From assembly GCA_023705985.1 (NCBI GenBank), contig BPTO01000011.1, positions 1 to 34,284 on the forward strand: DNA of 34,284 bases, read 5' to 3'. The position numbers and the translations under genes were made by a program. The DNA is from Candidatus Heimdallarchaeota archaeon. Its GTDB lineage: Archaea > Asgardarchaeota > Heimdallarchaeia > Heimdallarchaeales > Heimdallarchaeaceae. Numbering within the stretch: the stretch's first letter is position 1; the number at the start of each line of letters is the position of its first letter. Shown here in pieces: positions 1 through 6,677 of this stretch. The notes beneath the pieces were generated by a model. That model saw nothing but the letters and a program-made list of their open reading frames with translations, was not told the origin of the DNA and ran no database searches.

Positions 1-135
1 ACTGAACACACTTCAGTTGAATCTACTACAGATGAAAATCGATTAAACTTCACATCTACTCTTCTAATGTTATTATTTCCCTTAATACTTACAAGGATAA
101 TCTCAAAGAAGACAAAAAAAGAAAAAAGCACTTAG
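1..135 (+). CDS. C-terminal end of a membrane-anchored protein (partial)
   Basis: The first reading frame is open from base 1 to a TAG at 133-135, giving 44 residues of a protein that begins outside the window. The visible part is a Ser/Thr/Glu-rich stretch, then one hydrophobic segment (about residues 21-33) and a Lys-rich tail. This is the usual C-terminal anchor of an archaeal surface protein, with the bulk outside and a short basic tail inside. The same tail appears again, decayed, at 3244-3351. The function cannot be judged from this fragment. Confidence 0.6.
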   Translation, partial: TEHTSVESTTDENRLNFTSTLLMLLFPLILTRIISKKTKKEKST

Positions 136-190
136 AAGTAAGTAACAAGGTATATAACATTATTCTGAAAAAAAGGGGAGGATAAAAGGA
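41..190 (+). repeat. Diverged duplicated segment, copy 1 (gene tail plus downstream DNA)
   Basis: This 150-base segment aligns with 3254-3405. It covers the last 31 codons of the partial surface gene and about 55 bases after the stop. By eye about three quarters of positions match. The only indel in the coding part is one whole codon, and the match continues through the stop into AAGTAAGTAAyAAGGTAT. The two copies bracket the genes at 282-1964 and 2014-3117. Confidence 0.7.
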
Positions 191-281
191 AACCTAAATT
201 TTGCACTATTGTTTTATTACAAAGAATCTTTAAAAGCGCGTTTGTTCATATAATACCTCAACGTGAAAGAGGAGATTAAGA

Positions 282-1964
282 TTGAATTTTTACATTTCTA
301 AGAAGAAATACTGGGATTATATTGTTTTAATCTTCTCTGTTTTGATAATTGTTGGTTTTATACTTATTGCATCATTAAGAATTTCAAGGGTTACTCTATA
401 TGATCTATCGATTCAAACTCTGGATATATATTCAGCTAACGGAACAATAGAGTATAGTTTTGTCGAGATGGACGCATCTATTTCAAATGAAAAAAACGAT
501 TTAGCTATTTATATATTAAGTGCAATTCTTGTACTCGCTGGTTTTCTTCTTTCTAGACTTTACCCAAAGAAAGTGGGATTATTCAGTGTTTTTTTCGCTA
601 TATATCATATAGATGAGCTGGTAAGATTAATGGCTCACATACGATACTCGTCTCATAGTCTAGGGGCTTCTATGATGTTTCTTGGTGGAGCAAATAGTTA
701 TACAAGTAATGTGAATGTTCTTTTCTTGTTCTTAATATTTCTTACTCCTTTATTGCTGTTTCTAAAAGGGGTGATCTTAATTGCTTCTACGAAGAAAACA
801 AGGAGTTCAAGTGAACATAAGAGGTTAAATAGTAAAGAAGAACTAGTGGAGCAAACAATAGCAGTTATTCCATTCTACGGGATTTATACTTTTAGCCTAG
901 TTGGAATGTTCGGTTGTGCTTTTCTTTTAACTTTACCTATTACTGGAAAATTTAATCTTTTGGGTGTCTACTTAACTTATATTTTTGCAACAAGTGTGAT
1001 TTTCTTAATACTTTCAAAGCTACAAAGCAAGATCAAGGAACCTATAATTTCAAAATCACGAAAAATAAAAATTATTTCACTTTCGATAGCTAGTATATTT
1101 TTTATAGCTATAACCTTGTTTTCTATATTTTTCTGGAGCGATGAGTTATTTTACTATTTAAACCCATTCTACACTCTAGAATTAACTTTCAATTTGGACT
1201 TTTCTGCAATTTCAAGCGAATTTCTGGCTTGTTTTATTCTGATCCTTTTGTTATTTATAGTTCCGTTAATAATATCTTCAAGTATACTATTTCTAATATA
1301 TAAACTAAAAACGAGAAAAAAAACTGATAAGACTGAAGAAGAGGATATGATTGTTAAAGAAGTAGATAAAATCGTTCCAATTAATTATAACAAAAAGATA
1401 AAAATAGAACAAGCAATCTCCATTATTCTAATAACTTTAATTCTAGGGCTCCCTAGTAATTTGATCATCCAAGGAGAAGCTGTTTGTGATGGTTGGAATA
1501 TAAACAATTTTGAAATTGATGATGCTTATGGTATGAATATGTCTAGTAATTCATCAATAACGATTAAAGAAGTAGAATTATATGAAAATTCTACTTTTGT
1601 AATGGAAATTAATTTCCAATATATTCATCACAATGTTCCGGATTTTATGCGTGGGGATATTATTATAGTCGATTCTATAGTTATGGATATTGACAATAAT
1701 TTGTTACTTGACTCATTTAGATTTTTTAGTCATATTGCAATCACTGCAGAAGAACCACAATTGGAATACAGAATCTTGAATAGTACACGAGGTAAACATT
1801 TTGTTCTCTATAAATCAGGTAATTATCAAATTAGAGGTTTTCTCAACACTTCATTTATTGTAGATTCAACAATTAATTTTGTACTTACTTTTTCTGGCTT
1901 CAATTCAGATCCTAAATATTTCCTAGTTCAAACCAATTTAATGAAAACAATAATAATTCCATAA
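282..1964 (+). CDS. Polytopic membrane protein with C-terminal extracellular domain, unknown function
   Basis: The protein has 560 residues from a TTG start preceded by GAGGAG about 7 bases upstream, which supports this start. I do not recognise the family. Hydrophobic segments are visible near residues 14-34, 76-92, 96-112, 146-168, 193-217, 226-246, 266-289, 312-342 and 378-397, so roughly nine membrane passes. The last about 160 residues are hydrophilic, rich in Asn/Ser and beta-type sequence, and probably face outward. Charged linkers at about 170-188 and 343-372 (Lys/Glu-rich) are probably cytoplasmic. A TTTAAAA element near 226-235 could be the promoter. It lies between the two copies of a duplicated gene tail, so the locus has been rearranged. 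Confidence 0.75.
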   Translation: MNFYISKKKYWDYIVLIFSVLIIVGFILIASLRISRVTLYDLSIQTLDIYSANGTIEYSFVEMDASISNEKNDLAIYILSAILVLAGFLLSRLYPKKVGLFSVFFAIYHIDELVRLMAHIRYSSHSLGASMMFLGGANSYTSNVNVLFLFLIFLTPLLLFLKGVILIASTKKTRSSSEHKRLNSKEELVEQTIAVIPFYGIYTFSLVGMFGCAFLLTLPITGKFNLLGVYLTYIFATSVIFLILSKLQSKIKEPIISKSRKIKIISLSIASIFFIAITLFSIFFWSDELFYYLNPFYTLELTFNLDFSAISSEFLACFILILLLFIVPLIISSSILFLIYKLKTRKKTDKTEEEDMIVKEVDKIVPINYNKKIKIEQAISIILITLILGLPSNLIIQGEAVCDGWNINNFEIDDAYGMNMSSNSSITIKEVELYENSTFVMEINFQYIHHNVPDFMRGDIIIVDSIVMDIDNNLLLDSFRFFSHIAITAEEPQLEYRILNSTRGKHFVLYKSGNYQIRGFLNTSFIVDSTINFVLTFSGFNSDPKYFLVQTNLMKTIIIP

Positions 1965-2013
1965 GAATCTATTGCACAAAATATAAATTCGATAAAGAGT
2001 TTCAATATTTTGA

Positions 2014-3117
2014 TTACTTTTCACTCTTTGCAATCTTTCTTCTTTTCAGCATTCTAACCAAGAAATAAATTCCAATAGTTATTCCTGCAACAATCAAGAC
2101 AATCGCTGCAATAATCAATACGAAAAGAATAATCGTCCTAGTTTTGAATGCATCATAATATTCCATCCCTTTCTCTACTGTTTCTTCTGTGAAGTAATCC
2201 GTCATGGGCACTGCTCTATAGGGAGTGCCAGATAACTCCTCAGTTACATTTACCGCTATAGTTTCATCAAATTGAGTCATGTAAGTCAAATAGAGCATCT
2301 TGTTTATTGGATCAAAGATATTCGAATAACCTGTGTGAGTTGTACTTTTTTGAAAACTAACAGCTTCTAATACTTCATTGAATTTAGCAACTGTTAGCTC
2401 TTCTTCATTTGTTATCTCACTTAATATTTCTGTTGATTCCTCATATCTTGGGCAAGGCCATTGGCCATTATTACTAGCATTATTTACTCGATTGAAATTT
2501 GTTTGTGTGAGGAAACCATCAACACCTGCTTCCTTTCTTGTAAAAGCTAACTCTCCGTCTATTCCAGGACTTACAATTACCATGTCTCCTGAAGCATCAG
2601 CGAAGAACCATTGAAACCAAACATGTCCTTCCCAGTTAACATTCTTAAGAAAATCTATCACTTCACTAACATCAGCATTTTGTCTCAAAACATCAAATAG
2701 AACCCATGATCCATCAACACTGTAGCTTTGATAAGGGTGAGAATTAAGGGGAGTGTCAGGTATACCCGTTAAATCATAACATAATCCTTGATCATTCATT
2801 CCTCCTTGGGCACCAACATAGATCTCTTCCCAGTACCAACCAACAAATGCACATCCGTAGTAATCTCCGTCAGCTGTATAGTAAAACATTCGACTACTTA
2901 GTGGTTCAATACCAAGAGGGTGACTAAGTCCTCCATCCTCACTGTTTCCGAAAAGTACTGAATTACCAAAGGAAGCCGCAAAATTTGTGCAGGATAGTTC
3001 AATTTCCTGCAGATTATTTGAAATAGAAGTAACTTGAGTACCAGTGCAAAGTAAACTTGTTACAATAACAATAGAGACAGATAGTGATTTGGATAAATTG
3101 GTGATTGATTTTTTCAT
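2014..3117 (-). CDS. Secreted, membrane-anchored Ntn-hydrolase (choloylglycine hydrolase / C45-like)
   Basis: The protein has 367 residues. An N-terminal hydrophobic signal (about residues 10-28) is followed by Cys43-Thr44, then GNSED (57-61) and a GGMNDQGL motif. This order is typical of Cys-nucleophile N-terminal hydrolases of the linear amide C-N hydrolase class (penicillin V acylase, bile-salt hydrolase, C45 acyltransferase). In that family maturation exposes the Cys as nucleophile and N-terminal amine; here about 42 residues would be removed, which fits signal-peptide removal plus a short propeptide. A C-terminal membrane segment (about 328-355) and basic tail anchor it with the catalytic domain outside. 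The expected role is hydrolysis of an amide outside the cell; the substrate is unknown. A TATA-like GCTTTATAAG on this strand at 3184-3193 fits the start at 3117. Confidence 0.7.
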   Translation of the reverse strand: MKKSITNLSKSLSVSIVIVTSLLCTGTQVTSISNNLQEIELSCTNFAASFGNSVLFGNSEDGGLSHPLGIEPLSSRMFYYTADGDYYGCAFVGWYWEEIYVGAQGGMNDQGLCYDLTGIPDTPLNSHPYQSYSVDGSWVLFDVLRQNADVSEVIDFLKNVNWEGHVWFQWFFADASGDMVIVSPGIDGELAFTRKEAGVDGFLTQTNFNRVNNASNNGQWPCPRYEESTEILSEITNEEELTVAKFNEVLEAVSFQKSTTHTGYSNIFDPINKMLYLTYMTQFDETIAVNVTEELSGTPYRAVPMTDYFTEETVEKGMEYYDAFKTRTIILFVLIIAAIVLIVAGITIGIYFLVRMLKRRKIAKSEK

Positions 3118-3183
3118 GTGTTCGCCTATTAGATATATTTTCCCGCTAGATGTAGGGAATTCTTGATATTATAACTTCAGATA

Positions 3184-3193
3184 CTTATAAAGC
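3184..3193 (-). promoter_or_regulatory. TATA box for the Ntn-hydrolase gene
   Basis: GCTTTATAAG on the minus strand lies about 70 bases before the start codon at 3117. Transcription would start near 3163, leaving a leader of about 45 bases. The ribosome-binding signal in that leader is weak. Confidence 0.45.
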
Positions 3194-3243
3194 TATACAA
3201 TTACAATTGGAACTATAGAAAAATATTGGGAAAAAGACTCCTA

Positions 3244-3351
3244 GTTGAAGAATGATTAAACTTCACATTTACTCTACTATTATTAGTAGTTCCCTTAATG
3301 CTAACTAGGATAATTTCAAAGAAGACAAAAACAAGGAATAGAAAAACTTAG
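3244..3351 (+). pseudogene. Decayed second copy of the surface-protein C-terminal anchor
   Basis: Reading from 3244, the frame gives a tail closely similar to the one ending at 135: LNFT, a Leu/Val-rich membrane segment, LTRIISKKTK, then a TAG at 3349-3351. A TGA at 3253-3255 replaces the CGA codon of the other copy, and no long open frame precedes it. It is therefore a relic. The upstream 3' part of the gene is missing. Confidence 0.65.
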
Positions 3352-3405
3352 AAGTAAGTAATAAGGTATTTGACATTTTTCAGAAAAAAGTGGAGCAAAA
3401 AAGAA
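3254..3405 (+). repeat. Diverged duplicated segment, copy 2
   Basis: This is the partner of 41-190. It contains the relic anchor and the matching DNA beyond its stop codon. Its position shows that a duplication or an insertion separated the two copies. Confidence 0.65.
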
Positions 3406-3450
3406 AATACTATATAAACCCAACGAAAAAAAGCTGCCAAAAAAACAAAA

Positions 3451-3500
3451 ACTGCAATCTAACTGTAATCTAAGAGCGACGGTTTATAAATACTAGCGAC
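3451..3500 (+). promoter_or_regulatory. Promoter with TATA box, tandem 11-bp repeat and flanking AGCGAC repeats
   Basis: Two tandem 11-mers, ACTGCAATCTA (3451-3461) and ACTGTAATCTA (3462-3472), sit where upstream activator or repressor sites usually lie. A strong archaeal TATA box, GGTTTATAAATAC, lies at 3481-3493. The hexamer AGCGAC occurs exactly at 3475-3480 and 3495-3500, on either side of the TATA box and 20 bp apart. Transcription should begin near 3510. The arrangement suggests tight control of the gene at 3535. Confidence 0.6.
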
Positions 3501-3511
3501 AATTTTTTTAC

Positions 3512-3529
3512 AGGAGAATTCGTTCTCCT
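3512..3529 (+). promoter_or_regulatory. Perfect hairpin with TTCG loop covering a Shine-Dalgarno-like site
   Basis: AGGAGAA (3512-3518) and TTCTCCT (3523-3529) are exact complements separated by TTCG. In RNA this is a 7-bp stem with a UUCG tetraloop. The 5' arm contains AGGAG, the only ribosome-binding-like sequence before the ATG at 3535, although it is farther from the start than usual. The palindrome also sits at the expected transcription start, so it may act as a DNA operator instead. Confidence 0.55.
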
Positions 3530-3534
3530 AAGAC

Positions 3535-4365
3535 ATGGCAAGGTTACAAAAAATGAGCGTGGTAGCATCGGAATTTCAGGTAGGTCAGCTAGGCGGGTAC
3601 ATTTCTCCGAACGACCTATCTCAGATTCTTTCTTCTGGTATTCGGAAGCAAAGTTTAGTTAAATCTTATTTCAGCGATCCTGAAGACGAAAGAATCAACA
3701 GAATTATGACTTTTACTCATCAAATTGGCAATCTACTTATCGAGTATTTTCCTTCTACAATTATCACTGATGTAACTATTCATTTTCAGAGGCTTGTTCC
3801 TCGTTTTCTTGAAGACTATGGTGATTGCAGGTATTTCACTCGTCTTCATGTCGCTAATCACTTTTTAGCTTTATTGGACTATAGGTTGTCATTAGTTGGA
3901 TCTAAGCTTTCACCTAAGCATATTGACCTCATCAGTCAGAACTTAGATTACCAACGAGGCAAGACTAAGACTTTCAGTTTTTTTGCTATGAAGAAGGTTC
4001 AAAATGATCTTCTAGCTGCTGGTTTTATTCAAAGAAAGCGTAAGATGATCTATTCTCCTTTACTTAGTTCTAAAGTTAATCAAGCTATCTGTGGACTAGA
4101 GCAAGCTTTTCCCCATCTAGAAGATCTTTGGAGCAGAGTCCGGGAAGAGAGTCTTCGTCTTATCACTTTACAGTTTGTTCCTAAGATTAACATCGATGAT
4201 TGTGCGATTGTTATCCTAGCAACTTTAATTCCTTTCTATTGTGTTAAAGAGAGGGGATTGATGAAAGTTATCTGGATGTATTTGGAACATCATTATAATA
4301 TTGATATTGACTATATTAAACGTAAAGTTTACCGTTTCAGGAGCATGCTAAGAAAAAATCATTGA
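3535..4365 (+). CDS. Uncharacterised helical protein, possibly a divergent cyclin-fold/TFB-like factor
   Basis: The protein has 276 residues with an ATG start. No signal peptide, membrane segment or Cys cluster is seen. Residues about 50-150 (ERINRIMTFTHQI, then helices ending near FFAMKKVQNDLL) have the length and helix spacing of a TFIIB/cyclin repeat. Residues about 190-275 could be a second repeat, closing with a basic helix (IKRKVYRFRSML) where archaeal TFB has its DNA-contacting HTH. A zinc ribbon, normal at the TFB N-terminus, is absent. This assignment is inference from the pattern only; the protein may be an unrelated archaeal helical family. The unusually elaborate promoter and leader hairpin fit a regulatory protein. 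Confidence 0.4.
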   Translation: MARLQKMSVVASEFQVGQLGGYISPNDLSQILSSGIRKQSLVKSYFSDPEDERINRIMTFTHQIGNLLIEYFPSTIITDVTIHFQRLVPRFLEDYGDCRYFTRLHVANHFLALLDYRLSLVGSKLSPKHIDLISQNLDYQRGKTKTFSFFAMKKVQNDLLAAGFIQRKRKMIYSPLLSSKVNQAICGLEQAFPHLEDLWSRVREESLRLITLQFVPKINIDDCAIVILATLIPFYCVKERGLMKVIWMYLEHHYNIDIDYIKRKVYRFRSMLRKNH

Positions 4366-4453
4366 TACTAATAAAAATAGAGTGAAAATTAAATGAATCG
4401 AATTATGGGTTTGGGTTTGGAAATGTTCAAGGAAGATAGGAGATTGAAATATT

Positions 4454-5182
4454 GTGACAGGATCTGGGATAAGTGAGCTTCTCTACCAAATAGAAGGCAT
4501 CTTTACTGGTGTAGTTAAGGTTACTTTTTTAGTCATTTTGCTAGTTTTTGTCCTTAAACTTTTATTTGAGATCATTTCTGAATGGTTGCTTAAAGGCTTG
4601 AAGAAGTATCTTAAATGGATTTTTCTTCCTGGATCGTTCATGCACACTTTTTTCCATTCTATAGCAATCAGGTTTCTTGGTTACGATGTCCGTGTTAATT
4701 TTCACATGAGTTTCACCTTAGACGATATGAGTTCCATGAGTTTATCAGGTGACTTGAAAAACACCTGGCACGCTTTTTTAATCGGTTTTGCTCCTCTCTT
4801 AAATTTAGTAGTTGTTCTTCTTCTGATCCAATTTCACGAATCGTGCAGAATTTACTTTGAATTCATCAACTTCCCTCCAGGTGAATGGCTTATCATCTAT
4901 CTCAAGATTAGTTTTATTCTCTTCGCGTTACCAGATTTTGGCGATATCACTTTACTTTTCGTTACAGCCACTGCTAAACATACTGAGTTATTGTTTTTAG
5001 CTATGGTTAGCTTCTTCTGTTATGTTATCGCCATTCCTGTTTGGGGATATTTGATTGCCTCTATTAATTATGCTTTATTTAATGTCGTTCTCCTTTATCT
5101 CGCTAAGAAAAGGTTTTTCACTAGAAGTAAGGATAAAATTACTAAGAGCTTTGATATAGATAGTAAATCTCACAATCGTTGA
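4454..5182 (+). CDS. Membrane protein resembling a site-2-protease-like family, catalytic Glu missing
   Basis: The protein has 242 residues from a GTG start, with AGGAG about 11 bases upstream. Hydrophobic segments lie near residues 20-42, 105-127, 143-160, 165-195 and 196-214. LPGSFMHTFFHSIAIRFLGY (58-77) has the layout of a membrane zinc protease segment (LPG..HExxH.....LG), but the HExxH Glu is Thr65 (H64-T-F-F-H68). A later GFAPLLN (111-117) and LPDFGD (159-164) also fit the M50-like pattern. If related, it is probably an inactive member or has another role. Its last codons lie inside a repeated intergenic element. The gene follows the TFB-like candidate by 88 bases. Confidence 0.5.
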   Translation: MTGSGISELLYQIEGIFTGVVKVTFLVILLVFVLKLLFEIISEWLLKGLKKYLKWIFLPGSFMHTFFHSIAIRFLGYDVRVNFHMSFTLDDMSSMSLSGDLKNTWHAFLIGFAPLLNLVVVLLLIQFHESCRIYFEFINFPPGEWLIIYLKISFILFALPDFGDITLLFVTATAKHTELLFLAMVSFFCYVIAIPVWGYLIASINYALFNVVLLYLAKKRFFTRSKDKITKSFDIDSKSHNR

Positions 5183-5246
5183 TTCTTTTTTTTATATTCC
5201 CATCGATTTTCACAACAAAAACGATAAAGATCTGTTTATGATATAA
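5153..5246 (+). repeat. Interspersed terminator/promoter element, copy A
   Basis: This element shares with copies B (6105-6192) and C (6541-6632) the order GATAnAGATA, CTCACAnT, a T-run, TATATTCCcAkCGAttTT, and, in A and C, a TGTTTATrATAT promoter-like end. It overlaps the last 10 codons of the preceding gene, including its TGA at 5180-5182. The hairpin in this copy is poor, but the eight-base T-run at 5185-5193 could still end transcription. Confidence 0.65.
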
Positions 5247-5267
5247 CTCTACAAAAAGAAAAAGTTA

Positions 5268-5630
5268 CTATTCCAGCTGATTTTTATCCATTTCCTTAAT
5301 AATTTGTGCTATTATTGGCTTTAGTTTTGGTATATCTTCTTCTATGGTTTCCCATACAACTTCTCGATTAACTCCGAAATACACATGAATTAATTTATCT
5401 CTCATTCCAGACATTTCTTTCCAAGGCAGTTCTTGATTTTCTTCTTTTATCTTCTTAGGTATTTCTTTTGCTGCTTCACCTATGATTTCCAGTGCTCTAA
5501 TAACCGCATATGAAGTTTTATCGTCAGTTGCAAATTGATTATAGTTCATCCCTTTTGTAAACTGTTCAATTTTTTTAATAGATTCTAGTATATCATTAAA
5601 AAAATCAATATAATGTCGTTTTATGTTCAT
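5268..5630 (-). CDS. hepT: HEPN-domain RNase toxin HepT
   Basis: The protein has 120 residues, a normal length for HepT (formerly DUF86). The catalytic RX4HXY motif is intact: Arg77, His82 and Tyr84 in RDKLIHVY. In the type VII MNT-HEPN system, HepT cleaves RNA, and its partner nucleotidyltransferase MntA silences it by adding AMP units to the motif Tyr. The conserved EIIGEAAK helix (about 48-55) is also present. The start ATG overlaps the TGA of mntA in an ATGA junction, so the two are translated together from one mRNA, antitoxin first. Confidence 0.88.
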   Translation of the reverse strand: MNIKRHYIDFFNDILESIKKIEQFTKGMNYNQFATDDKTSYAVIRALEIIGEAAKEIPKKIKEENQELPWKEMSGMRDKLIHVYFGVNREVVWETIEEDIPKLKPIIAQIIKEMDKNQLE

Positions 5631-5953
5631 ACTTCCACAACCTCCTTGAGAATTTGTTTTCCTATAGTGGGTTTTAGAGCTTCTTTCATGACTAAATCGA
5701 CTTTGACTTGTAATAATTCACTCAGATAGCTTTCTAAATGAATATATTGAAACAGACTTGGAGGTTTATTAAAAGCGACCAACACATCAAGATCACTGTG
5801 ATTTTTTTGTTCACTTCGAATAAATGAACCAAAAATACCCAAATACTTGACTTTATACAAATCAGTTATTTCCTGAAAATGATTTCTCAAAATCTTCAAG
5901 AAGAAAGATACTTGCTCATTTTCTGTTGTCCTGATGGTTGTCATCATTCTCAT
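5627..5953 (-). CDS. mntA: MntA-type nucleotidyltransferase antitoxin
   Basis: The protein has about 108 residues from the ATG at 5953. It has the minimal nucleotidyltransferase signature GSFIR followed by SDLD, with a third acidic residue in VKVDLVM, so the metal-binding triad looks complete. The family AMPylates and inactivates the HEPN toxin encoded immediately downstream. The frame stays open to an ATG at 6007, but those extra 18 residues cover a TATA box (TTTTTATATC, minus strand, 5980-5971). Transcription from it would begin near 5951, so a leaderless start at 5953 (or the nearby ATGs at 5947 and 5944) is more likely and gives the usual family length. Confidence 0.82.
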   Translation of the reverse strand: MRMMTTIRTTENEQVSFFLKILRNHFQEITDLYKVKYLGIFGSFIRSEQKNHSDLDVLVAFNKPPSLFQYIHLESYLSELLQVKVDLVMKEALKPTIGKQILKEVVEV

Positions 5954-5970
5954 TATTTTCAAAGCATTAT

Positions 5971-5980
5971 GATATAAAAA
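5971..5980 (-). promoter_or_regulatory. TATA box for mntA-hepT
   Basis: TTTTTATATC on the minus strand is centred about 25 bases upstream of the ATG at 5953. This predicts a leaderless mntA-hepT transcript. Confidence 0.5.
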
Positions 5981-6104
5981 GACTTTCAAATATTCGGACA
6001 ATTTCATTTCAGATTGATAAATATAGAACTCCTTCTTTCACAGTACTAGTGTATTTTACTGTGTGGTTGTCGTTAGCTTAAGCCTTGAAATTACAAAGAT
6101 CTTT

Positions 6105-6192
6105 AATATAGATAAAAAGAACTCACACTAGATGAGTCTTTTTTTTGGTATATTCCCAGCGAATTTCATAACGAAAACGATGAAAATAATTT
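6105..6192 (+). repeat. Interspersed terminator/promoter element, copy B
   Basis: Homologous to copies A and C. It contains a hairpin, ACTCA (6121-6125) with TGAGT (6133-6137), followed by CTTTTTTTT, which is a good terminator shape. It is followed by TATATTCCCAGCGA and an AACGAAAACGAT stretch closely matching copy A. The rest of 6008-6321 holds no convincing gene. Confidence 0.65.
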
Positions 6193-6321
6193 TACAATAT
6201 TATTATGATAGATATGGTTTTACCATGGTACTTTTGTATTCCATAAAATCATATACTCAATTTTACACAATTTTTCAGCTACGAATATTAAAGATTAAAA
6301 AGAGTAAGAGGAGATACAATT

Positions 6322-6516
6322 ATGCCTTCAAGAACGAGAAAAGATATTCAGATCGGTGCAAAAGTTTCAATTGTTGAGAAACATAATCAAAGAACCGGAG
6401 AATTGACCACCGGTGTTGTAAAGACTATTCTCACCAACTCAAGTAGCCATCCCCATGGAATCAAGGTTAGACTGGAGAGTGGGAAAATGGGCAGAGTTAA
6501 ATCAATACTAGAATAA
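6322..6516 (+). CDS. ywbE: YwbE family protein
   Basis: The protein has 64 residues, the normal size of the YwbE (DUF2196) family: a short basic single-domain protein with the conserved IQIGAKVSIVEK opening, the TGxVKxILT core, HPHGIKVRLESG and a GRVK end. The fold is a small SH3/KOW-like beta barrel by its Gly/Val pattern. The family has no established biochemical role; RNA or ribosome association is only a guess. GAGGAGA about 8 bases before the ATG is a clear ribosome-binding site. The gene is bracketed by element copies B and C. Confidence 0.85.
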   Translation: MPSRTRKDIQIGAKVSIVEKHNQRTGELTTGVVKTILTNSSSHPHGIKVRLESGKMGRVKSILE

Positions 6517-6540
6517 TTGAATGATTAGGATACAAAATAG

Positions 6541-6632
6541 ATGATAGAGATAAATCTCACAATTGGTGAGTCTTTCTTGTATATTCCTAGCGATTTTATG
6601 CTAAAAAAATAAGATATGTTTATAATATATTT
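6541..6632 (+). repeat. Interspersed terminator/promoter element, copy C
   Basis: This copy starts 25 bases after ywbE. It contains the hairpin CTCAC (6556-6560) / GTGAG (6566-6570) with loop AATTG, followed by TCTTTCTT, then TATATTCCTAGCGATTTTATG. It ends in TGTTTATAATATAT (6618-6631), which serves as the TATA box of the next gene. One element thus appears to end one transcript and start the next. Confidence 0.7.
6556..6578 (+). terminator. Hairpin and T-rich terminator after ywbE
   Basis: A 5-bp stem (CTCAC/GTGAG, loop AATTG) is followed directly by TCTTTCTT, 40 bases after the ywbE stop codon. Confidence 0.5.
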
Positions 6633-6677
6633 ATGGTACTTATTATGCGAAAAGAAAAAAGTAACAAGGTGTACAAA

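Noticed and set aside
2378-2614. A plus-strand frame inside the Ntn-hydrolase gene
   Set aside because: It is an antisense shadow with no promoter, ribosome-binding site or recognisable motif. The same reasoning was applied to frames at 7507-7888, 9068-9280, 18765-19025 and 23409-24032.
6132-6377. An 81-codon plus-strand frame overlapping element copy B and the start of ywbE
   Set aside because: Its first half is the T-rich repeat element and it overlaps ywbE, which has a clear family match and ribosome-binding site.
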